The notes: generated from the sequence alone by a model not told the origin. 64,000 nucleotides of DNA from Bacteroidota bacterium (GCA_020832235.1 JAFIEZ010000008.1:222420-286419), one strand, 5' to 3'. Shown: positions 10,391 through 21,001, numbered from the stretch's first letter. Translations and numbers: made by a program.

Positions 10391-11557
10391 ATGCTAATTA
10401 CCAGGTTGTCGCTTACAGGTTTTCGCAATCATGTGGATACCGCTGTTGCCTGGTCGCCTCGCTTGAATATCATCACCGGTCCGAACGGCGCCGGCAAAAC
10501 GAACCTGATTGATGCCATTCATTACCTGTGTATGAGCCGCAGTTTTGTAGCTGCCACCGATCAGTATGTAGTCACCACCGGGGAGAAGATGTTCTCGGTG
10601 GAGGGGACCTTCGAGGGTGCTATTCGCAGCAAAGCCTTTACCGTGCGCTGCTCCTACTCCCGCGGGGACGGGAAGAAGATCTTTGTGAACGACAGTCCGC
10701 TGGACCGACTCTCAGACCTCATCGGACGTGTTCCGGTGGTGGTGCTGAGTCCCGATGATAAGAAACTGACCAGTGAAGGCCCTGCCGAAAGGCGTTCGTT
10801 TCTGGACGCTTTTATTGCCCAGCTTTCTTCGGCCTATTTACGCGATCTGATGGACTATCGCAGGGTGCTCAAACAACGCAACGCCCTTTTGGGCGAATAC
10901 CGCATGAGTCGCGACACCATGAAATCTATGATCGAGCCCTGGGATATGCAGCTTGTAGCTGCCGGAAGCCGCATAGTACATACCCGGGCTGTCACGCTGG
11001 ACCGATATGCTTCGTATCTGGAGCAGGGCTACGAAACCATAGCGGGAATCGGGCATAAACCGGCGTTTGAATATAAGTCGAATGTGGATGGATATTCGAA
11101 TATTCGCATAAACAAAAGTAATGAATCGTCCGACTTACTCACCCGCATCCAGGAAACCTATGCACGGTTGCTTGAAGAGAGCTTCGACAAAGACCGTGAA
11201 CGGCAGCAGACCAGTGTTGGTCCCCATCGCGACGATATCGTCTTTTATCTCAACGAACTCGAATTACGCAAATTCGGCTCCCAGGGTCAACATCGACTTT
11301 TCGCCCTCGCCCTGAAACTGGCCCAGCGCTCGTACTACGCCGACGAGCTGGGCGACCTCCCCATATTTCTGCTGGATGATGTGTTTGGCGACCTGGATCC
11401 CGGTAAAACCAGCGTACTGCTCGAAATGCTGCTCGCCCAGACCGGACAGGTGTTCATCACAGCCGCGAACCGAAACCTGTTCACCGACTTTTTTACACCA
11501 TCCAAAGAGCAAGACGCTTTTTTCTCGGTCGAAGCAGGGGCAGTGAGTATTTCATAA
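10391..11557 (+). CDS. recF: DNA replication and repair protein RecF
   Basis: This SMC-like ATPase helps load RecA at gapped DNA and stalled forks. It has 388 residues, close to the family norm. The Walker A motif GPNGAGKT lies at 30-37, the signature region GSQGQHR in the C-terminal third, and the Walker B LLDDVFGDLD near 327-336. It follows the RRM gene by 87 bp on the same strand. Its 3' end seems to be partly repeated after the stop codon (see the repeat at 11521). Confidence 0.95.
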   Translation: MLITRLSLTGFRNHVDTAVAWSPRLNIITGPNGAGKTNLIDAIHYLCMSRSFVAATDQYVVTTGEKMFSVEGTFEGAIRSKAFTVRCSYSRGDGKKIFVNDSPLDRLSDLIGRVPVVVLSPDDKKLTSEGPAERRSFLDAFIAQLSSAYLRDLMDYRRVLKQRNALLGEYRMSRDTMKSMIEPWDMQLVAAGSRIVHTRAVTLDRYASYLEQGYETIAGIGHKPAFEYKSNVDGYSNIRINKSNESSDLLTRIQETYARLLEESFDKDRERQQTSVGPHRDDIVFYLNELELRKFGSQGQHRLFALALKLAQRSYYADELGDLPIFLLDDVFGDLDPGKTSVLLEMLLAQTGQVFITAANRNLFTDFFTPSKEQDAFFSVEAGAVSIS

Positions 11558-11611
11558 TGCCAATGAGACACCTTTCTCTGAGTAGATGCAGGGGCAGTTA
11601 GGATTGCGTAG
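11521..11611. repeat. Degenerate tandem duplication of the recF 3' end
   Basis: The last coding bases of recF (from 11521) recur about 52 bp later (from 11573). They share the exact core GCAGGGGCAGT, and about three quarters of the bases over roughly 39 positions match when two small gaps are allowed. It is weaker than the similar duplications at 16878, 37759 and 47221 and could be fortuitous. Confidence 0.4.
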
Positions 11612-11760
11612 TACTTACCCCGCCTGCTTTTTCTCAGTACAGACTGAGTCGTACACTATGGTCAGCAAGACGGCCTTCAAAAAGTCCCGACATGCCTTTC
11701 TACAAGCACATCCTAAAATGATAAACGTATCGGGTTGTCATCCCTGCCAGAAATTCTCCC

Positions 11761-12273
11761 TTATTTAATATCCTTCTTCAAATCATCCAGCAGTGCCCGA
11801 CAACTACGATAAACGATATCAAAGACCTTCTTGAACCCATCCATTCCGCCATAATACGGATCCGGTACAGCCCCATCATCAGGATCTGGATCGAAATCAC
11901 GCAGCAGAACAATCTTATCATCCTGCTCGGGCTTCACCACCATCGTCTGTAAATCAGCCGCATTGCTATGATCCATCGCCACAACCAGATCGAAATACTC
12001 CAGATCCGACGGCACGGCCTGCCGGGCGCGCGAAAATAATTTCACGCCATGCTGATTAGCCACCTCCTGACTCTTCGAATTCGCAGGATTTCCAACATGC
12101 CATGAGCCGGTGCCGGCAGAATCTATTTCGAAGTACTCATCCAGCTCGTCCTCCGTAACAAGGTGCTGAAAAACGCCCTCAGCGGTCGGACTACGGCAGA
12201 TGTTGCCCAGACATACAAAGTTGATTCGATAGGGTTGCTCTTTGGTAATGGCTCGTCTTGGGAAGGTCATCAT
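11761..12273 (-). CDS. Low-molecular-weight protein-tyrosine phosphatase
   Basis: This cytoplasmic phosphatase has 170 residues. The catalytic P-loop CLGNICRSP lies near residues 21-29 (CX5R-S) and the general-acid Asp lies in the C-terminal VPDPYYGG. These enzymes reverse tyrosine phosphorylation, in many bacteria on BY-kinases of exopolysaccharide export. A BY-kinase exists in this window at 55035, though it is far away, so a functional link is only possible. The gene stands alone, with a divergent neighbour (the mutase) upstream. Confidence 0.92.
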   Translation of the reverse strand: MMTFPRRAITKEQPYRINFVCLGNICRSPTAEGVFQHLVTEDELDEYFEIDSAGTGSWHVGNPANSKSQEVANQHGVKLFSRARQAVPSDLEYFDLVVAMDHSNAADLQTMVVKPEQDDKIVLLRDFDPDPDDGAVPDPYYGGMDGFKKVFDIVYRSCRALLDDLKKDIK

Positions 12274-12520
12274 GGTTAGCTTATTTAGTCATTGAATTGT
12301 GATGAAGTATAACCAAATCTTGGACTGTGCGCAAAGCGGTCTGTTCGTTGTTCTGTATCCGGGAATTACATTGATCTGCATCAAATACCGCACCATAAGC
12401 AACCGTCATGTTCAACAAGTTCAGTTACAGGTAGCATCTCCAAAAATGACGGAAAAGCTGTATAATTATGAGCAGTGTCAACGTCAGCCGGAAGCATAGA
12501 AACACCATCAACACAAGATC

Positions 12521-14647
<2,127 letters not shown>

Positions 14648-14826
14648 GGCCGTGCTGTAACAAAGAAAATGATTCGTTTACCGCAGTAAGAAAGTCGAAG
14701 CCCCTGGGCAGGAGGGATGTCAGCGCTGTTTATCGCGTACTTCGGCCTGATTTGCCCGGAATGGATGCGTTTTAATCCGGTAATTTCGTACCTTTGGTGA
14801 TCCGTTTTCATCATAATTTTGTGCAC

Positions 14827-15789
14827 ATGTCCATCTCCATCGACGACCTGAAATCAGGCAACAGACGAACCCTCAGCAAGGCCATAACCCTCATTGAAAG
14901 CACACGCGCCGAGGACCGCGAATCGGCTCAGAAACTGCTGCAAGATGCCATGCCGTTCACGGGAGGTGCCTGGAGAATCGGGGTCAGTGGTGTGCCGGGC
15001 GTAGGAAAAAGCACGTTTATCGAGTCTCTCGGGATGTTGCTCATCGCCCGTGGACTCAAGGTTGCGGTGCTAGCCGTAGATCCGAGCTCTCCGTTCTCGG
15101 GGGGGAGCATACTGGGCGACAAAACCCGCATGGAGAAATTGGTTGCCCACGAAGATGCCTTTATTCGTCCTTCGCCAACGGCGGGGAGCCTGGGTGGTGT
15201 GACGCAGCGCACGAGGGAATCCATCCTGCTGTGCGAAGCTGCCGGATATGACGTAATTCTCATCGAAACCGTCGGGGTGGGACAAAGCGAGTACGAGGTG
15301 GCCTCCATGAGCGATCTGTTTTTGCTGCTCATGCTTCCGGGCGCCGGCGACGCGTTGCAGGGCATCAAGCGCGGTATACTGGAGCTGGCCAATGTGATGG
15401 TGGTGAACAAGTGCGACGGTGATAATCGGGATAGGGCCGAAGCCGCCCGACGGGAGATTGAGCAGGGACTGCATTATTTGCAGTCGCGGGAGGAGACCGT
15501 TGAAACCCGGGTTTTCCTGTGCAGCGCCCTCACCAACGAAGGCATCGAAGCGGTCTGGGACCATACCCTGAAGCAACTTGAAGAGCTGAAATCCAGCAAG
15601 CGGCTCGACTCCAACCGCCGCAAGCAGAACCTGAACTGGGTGAAAAGCCTGGTCGAGCAGCAGGTGCTGCACCGGTTTTGGAACGATGGTAATGTACAGG
15701 CCGACTATATGAAAGCCATTACCGAGCTCCGGTCAGGCAGCATCACACCTATGCAGGCGGTAGACGACATCCTCAAAAATAGTCCATAA
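14827..15789 (+). CDS. meaB: Methylmalonyl-CoA mutase-associated GTPase MeaB (ArgK family)
   Basis: This G3E-family GTPase protects and reloads methylmalonyl-CoA mutase with adenosylcobalamin. The frame is open from 14794, but the ATG at 14827 gives the usual N-terminus and 320 residues. The P-loop GVPGVGKST, the base-recognition NKCDGDNRD and the Mg-binding segment ETVGVGQSE are clear, together with the C-terminal dimerisation arm. It is placed directly behind the mutase, as in many genomes, and the pair likely share a transcript. Confidence 0.95.
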   Translation: MSISIDDLKSGNRRTLSKAITLIESTRAEDRESAQKLLQDAMPFTGGAWRIGVSGVPGVGKSTFIESLGMLLIARGLKVAVLAVDPSSPFSGGSILGDKTRMEKLVAHEDAFIRPSPTAGSLGGVTQRTRESILLCEAAGYDVILIETVGVGQSEYEVASMSDLFLLLMLPGAGDALQGIKRGILELANVMVVNKCDGDNRDRAEAARREIEQGLHYLQSREETVETRVFLCSALTNEGIEAVWDHTLKQLEELKSSKRLDSNRRKQNLNWVKSLVEQQVLHRFWNDGNVQADYMKAITELRSGSITPMQAVDDILKNSP

Positions 15790-16111
15790 CCGTAATCAAT
15801 TTGCGATTATCTAGCCGATGTCTCGCCCGCTCTCCACGCACATCTGATTTTCCACACGCACATCCAAACTGTACGACTCAACGACAGGTTCTGATACCTT
15901 AATGATAGCATGCCGTACAGCGGCTGTTCATCTTTTCAACCCTGAAATCTCGCAACGTGCAGTGCCTCAACGATTCCGAAAGCCCTCCGTAAAGGTTTCG
16001 TGACATAATGACCACGAATGTTTTCTTCCTTAGGAACTTTCTGTAATTATTTATATGTTTAAACAAATATCAGTTAAACAACTAATAATTCATACAAAAC
16101 TCATTAGCATT
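15790..16111. other. Intergenic stretch, no gene recognised
   Basis: These 322 bases lie between meaB and the yceI-family gene, both on the plus strand. There is no credible ORF. The last 60 bases are AT-rich and probably hold the yceI promoter. No clear intrinsic terminator for meaB is visible. Confidence 0.5.
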
Positions 16112-16639
16112 ATGGCAACCTGGACATTAGATAAAGACCATTCTGAAATTCGTTTCAAAGCAAAGCACCTCATGATTACTACCGTTACGGGTCAGTTCAA
16201 GGAATATGAGGCTACGGTTGATGCGAAAGAAGAAGACTTTGATGCGGCTCCGATTCATTTTACAGCAAAAACGGCTTCTGTTGAAACCGGTAACAACCAG
16301 CGTGATGAACATCTTCGAAGCGACGATTTCTTCAACGTCGAGCAGTATCCTGATCTTACGTTTAAAGCCAATGGCATGGAGAAAAAAGGTGAAAGTGAAT
16401 ATGTTATGACCGGTGAAATGACCATTCGCGACGTAACCAAGCCGATAACGTTGAATGTGGAATTCGCTGGTCTTGCGAAAGATCCCTGGGGACAAACCAG
16501 AGCCGGATTCACCTTTGAGGGTAAGCTCAATAGAAAAGATTTCGGACTGAAATTCCACGTCGTAAACGAAGCTGGTAACCTGCTCGTGAGCGATGAAATC
16601 AAACTTCTAGGCGAAATTCAGCTGCTTAAAGGCGAGTAA
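16112..16639 (+). CDS. YceI family protein
   Basis: YceI proteins are eight-stranded lipocalin-like barrels that bind polyisoprenoid or other amphipathic ligands. The ATG at 16112 gives 175 residues starting MATWTLDKDHSEIRF, the normal N-terminus of cytoplasmic forms. An upstream in-frame start at 16055 would add 19 residues that do not look like a signal peptide. Internal family motifs are visible (KHLMITTVTGQF, HLRSDDFF, GEMTIRDVTKP). The gene stands alone and is followed by a strong terminator. Confidence 0.93.
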   Translation: MATWTLDKDHSEIRFKAKHLMITTVTGQFKEYEATVDAKEEDFDAAPIHFTAKTASVETGNNQRDEHLRSDDFFNVEQYPDLTFKANGMEKKGESEYVMTGEMTIRDVTKPITLNVEFAGLAKDPWGQTRAGFTFEGKLNRKDFGLKFHVVNEAGNLLVSDEIKLLGEIQLLKGE

Positions 16640-16680
16640 TCGAAAAGCAGCAGTCTGTAGATGTAGTCTATGGTTAGCGT

Positions 16681-16713
16681 AAGGCCGGTGGGGGTATCCA
16701 ACCGGCCTTTTTT
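16681..16713 (+). terminator. Intrinsic terminator after the yceI-family gene
   Basis: Perfect 9-bp stem AAGGCCGGT (16681-16689) / ACCGGCCTT (16701-16709) with an 11-nt loop and a run of six T at 16708-16713. Confidence 0.9.
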
Positions 16714-16877
16714 GTTTCAACATACCGTACGTTGAGACCAAGTCCGGCTAATACACCGCTTCAGCAGTGACGAGAACAAATACTTTGGGCAATCGGCACG
16801 AACCATTGACCAGGCGATACATGCGCAATGCCTGTAGTTGCACGCAAGAAACGTTGGATCGATGCATATCGTTTTAT

Positions 16878-16961
16878 TACCCCAACAGCTTGGCAATGGT
16901 CTGCAACTACGTGAAGGTCTACCCCAACAGCTTGGCAATGGTCTGCAGCTGCATGAAGGTC
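16878..16961. repeat. 42-bp tandem duplication of an acyl-CoA dehydrogenase 3' end
   Basis: Positions 16920-16961 encode the last residues of the dehydrogenase (minus strand). The unit 16878-16919 repeats them immediately past the stop codon with three transitions in 42 positions. The outer copy is not translated in the gene because the TAG at 16919-16921 lies at the junction. Confidence 0.9.
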
Positions 16962-18082
16962 GTTCCTTCATAGATTTTGCCAATTTTAGCGTCGCGATAA
17001 AACTTTTCAACCGGATATTCACTTACATAACCATATCCCCCGAAGACTTCAATGGCCGATGAGGCCACGCGCTCGGCCACCTCAGAGGAATAAAACTTGG
17101 CCATGGCTGCCTCCTTTAGAAACGGCTGACCCGCTTCCTTAAGCCTTGCCGCCTGATACACCATCAATCGGGCCAGTTCGATTTCGGTAGCCAGACGAGC
17201 CAGCTCAAACTGCATCCCTTGAAACGATCCGATGGTTTTGCCAAATTGCTTACGTTCTTTTGCGTAGGTCAATGCCGCATCAAACGCACCCCGGGCAATG
17301 CCCACCATCTGCGCGCCAATGCCAATGCGGCCTTCGTTGAGGGTTTCAATGGCAATTTTGTAGCCTTTGCCTACTTCACCCAGTACGTTGACATCCGGCA
17401 CTTCACAATCCTCAAAAATAAGCTCTGTGGTGGAACTTGCCCGAATTCCGAGTTTGTCTTCTTTCTTACCGATGCTAAATCCGGGCATACCGGGCTCCAC
17501 GATAAATGCCGTAATTCCTTTGTATCCATCTTCCGGACTCACATTGGCGAACACGATAAAAACGCCGGCTTCTTTGCCGTTGGTAATCCAAAGTTTATGT
17601 CCGTTCAAGATCCATTTATCGCCCTTTTTCACAGCTCTGAGTTTAAGAGAGAAGGCATCGCTGCCCGAACTGGCCTCAGAAAGGGCATAAGCACCTACGG
17701 TATCGGTTGCCAGTCGGGGTAAATAGCGTTGTTTAATATCGTCGCTTGCCCAGTGATTAAAGGCATTGATAACCAATGTGTTATGTACATCCACAAACAC
17801 ACCAACGGCGGGATCAACACGGGAAATTTCCTCAATAGCCACAATCGACATGAAAAAACTTCCTCCGGCACCATCATATTTTTCGGGGATTTCAATGGCC
17901 ATGAGCCCCTGCTCAAAACAACCATCCATAATATCTTTACGCAATTCCGCGGCCTTATCCATTTCATGAATATGAGGAGCAATCGCCCCTCTGGCAAAAT
18001 CAGCGGCGGCATCGCGCAACATTTGTTCATCTTCGGTTAAGGTGGTGAGCGGAGCAATACGTGGTAACGTGTCGATGGCCAT
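16919..18082 (-). CDS. Acyl-CoA dehydrogenase (short/branched-chain type)
   Basis: This FAD enzyme introduces the alpha-beta double bond into acyl-CoA thioesters during fatty-acid or branched-chain amino-acid breakdown. Its 387 residues show the three-domain layout: a helical N-domain, a beta-domain with ALSEASSGSDAF and LWITNG, and a helical C-domain with ERKQFGKTIGSFQ and FGGYGY. The catalytic base is Glu372 in IYEGT. The exact chain-length preference is uncertain. A palindromic operator-like site lies about 200 bp upstream. The 3' end is tandemly duplicated just past the stop. Confidence 0.95.
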   Translation of the reverse strand: MAIDTLPRIAPLTTLTEDEQMLRDAAADFARGAIAPHIHEMDKAAELRKDIMDGCFEQGLMAIEIPEKYDGAGGSFFMSIVAIEEISRVDPAVGVFVDVHNTLVINAFNHWASDDIKQRYLPRLATDTVGAYALSEASSGSDAFSLKLRAVKKGDKWILNGHKLWITNGKEAGVFIVFANVSPEDGYKGITAFIVEPGMPGFSIGKKEDKLGIRASSTTELIFEDCEVPDVNVLGEVGKGYKIAIETLNEGRIGIGAQMVGIARGAFDAALTYAKERKQFGKTIGSFQGMQFELARLATEIELARLMVYQAARLKEAGQPFLKEAAMAKFYSSEVAERVASSAIEVFGGYGYVSEYPVEKFYRDAKIGKIYEGTTFMQLQTIAKLLG

Positions 18083-18285
18083 AAAGAAAACAGTTTAGGT
18101 AAGGTGATTGGAATTAAGTAAATCCGGTTTTGTATTCAATGATCGAAATATACCAAATATGGCTTCAAATTTGTCTATGTAAGCGCTTTTTTAACTTCAA
18201 CGATCAGGATTTACAAGATTGAAACACAAAAAAGATGTTGACCGTATGCGCGCGCAGTAAGCTTTTGTGCTAACAAACGTAAAAT

Positions 18286-18314
18286 AACCTTAACAAACTT
18301 TGTTTGTTAAGGTT
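18286..18314. promoter_or_regulatory. Perfect 13-bp inverted repeat between divergent genes (candidate operator)
   Basis: AACCTTAACAAAC (18286-18298), a TTT spacer, and GTTTGTTAAGGTT (18302-18314) form a perfect palindrome. It lies between the acyl-CoA dehydrogenase start (minus strand, 18082) and a small plus-strand gene (18385). With no T-run and divergent flanking genes, an operator for a dimeric repressor, for example of the TetR type common for acyl-CoA degradation genes, is more likely than a terminator. Confidence 0.6.
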
Positions 18315-18384
18315 TAGTTCTATATTGAATAGTCATAAGCCATTATGAATCAATTAATTAATCATCTTCAGAACAGGTAAACTT

Positions 18385-18577
18385 ATGAAAAAAGTAATCG
18401 GCGGAATTATGGCCTTGGCCGGACTGGCGGGAACAATCTATTATACAATATCTTGATGACTCGGAGTCGTTTGAGGTACTGGGTGCAGATGTAGCAGTGA
18501 GTACAGGTGATTATGTGCCGATAATAATATCTGCAGCAGTGTTGGTAATTGGATTGCTTGTAACCCGTATCAAATAA
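18385..18577 (+). pseudogene. Small two-helix membrane protein gene broken by a frameshift
   Basis: From the ATG at 18385 the frame reads MKKVIGGIMALAGLAG and a first membrane helix, then stops at TGA 18454. Shifting by one base near 18445 continues smoothly through SESFEVLGADVAVSTGDY into a second membrane helix (VPIIISAAVLVIGLLV) and stops at 18575-18577. Joined, this gives about 63 residues of the small TM-linker-TM type widespread in Bacteroidota. The break may be a real mutation, a sequencing error in an AT-rich patch, or programmed frameshifting. Confidence 0.65.
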
Positions 18578-18621
18578 GCACAGTCCGGTGCTTGAATACA
18601 GAGGGTTTTGAAGTGTAACAA

Positions 18622-18820
18622 CGGTCGATGCTGGAAAAGCTTAATTACATGTGTGCAGCCTTGCGAACTTGTTTGAAGCGGCTGTAGCGGTCGATGCTGG
18701 AAAATCACGAGGCATGGTAGTGCAGCCTCGTGTACATGTATAGAGCAGCTTCATCGGTCGTTTCTGAAAAGAAATTAAATGGAAAAGTGCAGCCTTGCGA
18801 AAGGAACACTCGACCAGTAG
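18622..18820. repeat. Three imperfect ~66-bp tandem repeats
   Basis: Units start at 18622, 18688 and 18755 with CGGTCGATGCTGGAAAA or the degenerate CGGTCGTTTCTGAAAA. Each contains GTGCAGCCT near its centre. The second unit folds into CACGAGGC / GCCTCGTG (18706-18713, 18725-18732). The array fills the gap between the small membrane pseudogene and the convergent Spy-like gene. No coding role is seen. Confidence 0.75.
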
Positions 18821-19282
18821 TTAATTCCCACCTCTACCACCGTTACGGGCATATTGGCGGCTCATCTCCATCCATTTGTTGAATTGCTCATCCGAGAGTA
18901 CTTCACGCACCTGGGCATGCATGTCATCGGCTTGTTGCCGCATCTCCGCACGCAGCTGATCGCGGTTCTCCTCACGAACGGTGCGCATATTACGCCGGCT
19001 GGTTGCCATAATCACAAAAAAAGGTTCAACCTGCTCCTCTTCCAGCGCCAATTCCGAAATCATACGCATGCGAAACTCACGATACTGTTGTTCCTGATGC
19101 TGACCTGCGCCACGATCTCCATCACGCATCCGCTCCGCTCTGCCGTTGCGCTCCTCCCAGACCACCTCATTATAGGTTGCCACAGATGGTGAGGTAAGTC
19201 CTCGGAAAAAGTAACCGCTGCCCGCCCCGATCAGAAAGGTTAGCGCAAATAAAAGTACAATAGTGGATGTCTGTTTCAACAT
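18821..19282 (-). CDS. Membrane-anchored Spy/CpxP-like periplasmic protein (CnrX-like sensor)
   Basis: The 153 residues comprise one N-terminal transmembrane helix (about 7-27) and a helical, Met- and charge-rich periplasmic part with the LTxxQ-like pattern typical of the CpxP/Spy/Metal_resist group (LALEEEQVEPFF ... VLSDEQFNKWMEM). It is the last gene of a minus-strand operon with an ECF sigma factor and a single-pass membrane protein. By analogy with CnrYXH, it may be the periplasmic sensor that controls the anti-sigma factor. The family and topology are visible. The metal or stress signal is not. Confidence 0.8.
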   Translation of the reverse strand: MLKQTSTIVLLFALTFLIGAGSGYFFRGLTSPSVATYNEVVWEERNGRAERMRDGDRGAGQHQEQQYREFRMRMISELALEEEQVEPFFVIMATSRRNMRTVREENRDQLRAEMRQQADDMHAQVREVLSDEQFNKWMEMSRQYARNGGRGGN

Positions 19283-19284
19283 GA

Positions 19285-19620
19285 TTAAAATTCCATCAAA
19301 AAGGTGAACTCAGGTATTTCATGCACGATTTCGTCGTTTAACTCACCAAGCAGCCAGCTCTCCACAACCGGTGTGTCCGTTACGTACACCGCGGTATCGC
19401 TTGTATAGTCCAGCCAGGCCGTAATCGCAAAAACAGTGAGGACCGAAGCCAGCACGTAACGGCGAAAAACACGTACAACCATACGGGGTACAAACTCAGC
19501 AGGATCGTATTTTTCTCGTGCAAGTCGCGCTTTCATTCGGGTTACAGCCCAGCCATCGGGCTCGATTTTTCCATAACCCGATTTCAGCGTATTAAGGGTG
19601 TATCGTCTATCAGATTTCAT
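19285..19620 (-). CDS. Single-pass membrane protein, probable anti-sigma factor
   Basis: The protein has 111 residues: about 50 charged cytoplasmic residues, one transmembrane helix (about 55-70, YVLASVLTVFAITAWL) and a 40-residue periplasmic tail. Its start overlaps the end of the ECF sigma gene by 11 bp and it ends 2 bp before the Spy-like gene. Size, topology and coupling match CnrY-type anti-sigma factors. No zinc-binding anti-sigma motif is visible, so the call rests on context. Confidence 0.65.
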   Translation of the reverse strand: MKSDRRYTLNTLKSGYGKIEPDGWAVTRMKARLAREKYDPAEFVPRMVVRVFRRYVLASVLTVFAITAWLDYTSDTAVYVTDTPVVESWLLGELNDEIVHEIPEFTFLMEF

Positions 19621-20164
19621 AATGAATACCTTTTTTCAAGAGTATATCCCGAAGCTTTTTCCGGGCGTAAAATAGTCTGCTTTTAAGGGTGCCTTCCGGT
19701 TCGCCGGTTATTTCAGCAATTTGTTTATATGGCAGCTCTTCAAGCTCTTTCCAGATTACCAGACTTCGGTAGGGTTCGTCCAGTTCGGTAATGGCCTGTC
19801 TTACAATCAACTGAATTTCACGAACATCCATCTGCTCATCGTCTGATTCTGATTGAGCAAAGTCGTTCGGTTCATGCTCATCGTTCATGGGCCATAATAA
19901 TCCCAGAAATCTGCGAACTTTCTGCTTCCGCATCGCATCGTACACCGTGTTTCTGGCAATTTTATACAGCCAGGTTGAAAGCGCACTTCCACGATTAAAT
20001 GAATCTGCACTTCGATAGGCCTTCAGAAATACATCCTGCGTGAGATCCTCAGCATCCAGTCCGCTCCCCCAAGTCATTCCCGATACATAGCGATAAACCA
20101 AAGCATAATGCGATTCCAGCTCCCGCTCAATATCACGTTCAGTAAATCTGCCGGAGTCGGTCAT
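19610..20164 (-). CDS. RNA polymerase ECF sigma factor
   Basis: The frame is open from 20266, but the ATG at 20164 removes 34 unlikely residues and leaves 184. Region 2 is clear (LTQDVFLKAYRSADSF, STWLYKIARN), and so is the region 4 helix-turn-helix (LPYKQIAEITGEPEGTLKSR). An acidic linker of about 40 residues separates them. It is followed by an overlapping gene for a membrane protein that probably inhibits it, and is preceded by a Spy-like gene, pointing to envelope-stress or metal control. Confidence 0.93.
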   Translation of the reverse strand: MTDSGRFTERDIERELESHYALVYRYVSGMTWGSGLDAEDLTQDVFLKAYRSADSFNRGSALSTWLYKIARNTVYDAMRKQKVRRFLGLLWPMNDEHEPNDFAQSESDDEQMDVREIQLIVRQAITELDEPYRSLVIWKELEELPYKQIAEITGEPEGTLKSRLFYARKKLRDILLKKGIHYEI

Positions 20165-20265
20165 GGTTTGATCAGGGGTAACAGAAAAGGTGGGGGGCAG
20201 ATCATCCTGCACCCCACGTGCACACCAAAGTAAGGAATCCAGAGATATGTGTACAGATGGAATCA

Positions 20266-20835
20266 TTACTCTTGTGGAGCGCGACGGCCTCGCTGAAAGG
20301 TGTCATCTTGCTGCCGCATACCACGCTGAATACCAGCACCCTCGCCATCGCGATTACCACGCTGAACACCGGCGCCATCCCTGCGACGTTCGCCCTGCAT
20401 CATGCCCTGTCGGTTTCCGCCCTGCATCATACCATATCCGCCTCGGTTGCCCGAACGCTCAGACTGATTCAGCTCACGGCGTTCTTCCCGCAATGTTTCC
20501 AGCTTTGCATACTGCTCTTCGGTGAGTATCTGCCGGAGGCCGTCTTGATGACGCTCCCTCATAGATTCAACAGCGGACCGCATTTCGTTTGGAGTAGTAT
20601 CTCCCTCCTGAAAAGTCGCCCGCATAGCCTGTCGCTCAATGGCGCCGCTGTTTCGCAGGTCGAGTATCTGCAGGCGCTGTTGGTCGGTAAGCTGCAGGGC
20701 TTCGGTCATTTGTGGTGCGAGGATGCCTCCCTGAACGGCACCTGAACGCTGACCGCGTTGCTGAGCGTCAGCTGAAAATACTCCAGCTACTAATAGTATG
20801 GCCAGCGTGATGGAGAGTGTTTTAAGCGTTTTCAT
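20266..20835 (-). CDS. Secreted Spy/CpxP-like protein with Gly/Arg/Gln/Met-rich tail
   Basis: The ATG at 20835 gives a good signal peptide (TLSITLAILLVAGVFSADAQ) and 189 residues. The frame itself opens at 20961 without an exporting N-terminus. The middle part carries two LTxxQ-type motifs (LTDQQRLQILDL, LTEEQYAKLETL), the hallmark of the Spy/CpxP chaperone group. The last 65 residues are repetitive, with GMMQG, RGNR and IQRG blocks. It lies 101 bp upstream of the sigma factor gene on the same strand and may be both target and modulator of that system. Confidence 0.8.
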   Translation of the reverse strand: MKTLKTLSITLAILLVAGVFSADAQQRGQRSGAVQGGILAPQMTEALQLTDQQRLQILDLRNSGAIERQAMRATFQEGDTTPNEMRSAVESMRERHQDGLRQILTEEQYAKLETLREERRELNQSERSGNRGGYGMMQGGNRQGMMQGERRRDGAGVQRGNRDGEGAGIQRGMRQQDDTFQRGRRAPQE

Positions 20836-20920
20836 AATAGATAAAATTTGAAGCGATGTGTTATAGTTAAGAATCGCGCGTTCTTTATCATTAGACGCTT
20901 CACCCAGCAGATGGTTGAAT

Positions 20921-20950
20921 AAAAAAAAGGATGCCGCCTCCGACATCCTT
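20921..20950 (-). terminator. Intrinsic terminator of the PAS-protein gene
   Basis: On the minus strand AAGGATG (950-944 of the 20 kb block) pairs with CATCCTT (933-927) around a 10-nt loop, then a run of eight T follows. It lies 51 bp beyond the stop of the PAS gene and upstream of the Spy-like gene's start. Confidence 0.85.
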
Positions 20951-21001
20951 AAAATTGGCAAGAAAACCCGGTAAAATAGCGGGCATGTATGGAATGCTAT
21001 C

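Noticed and set aside
12274-12520. Cobalamin riboswitch upstream of methylmalonyl-CoA mutase
   Set aside because: No B12-box-like sequence recognised.
18622-18820. Possible CRISPR array (also considered for 29656-29800 and 39325-39464)
   Set aside because: Units abut directly without unique spacers and no cas genes are present.
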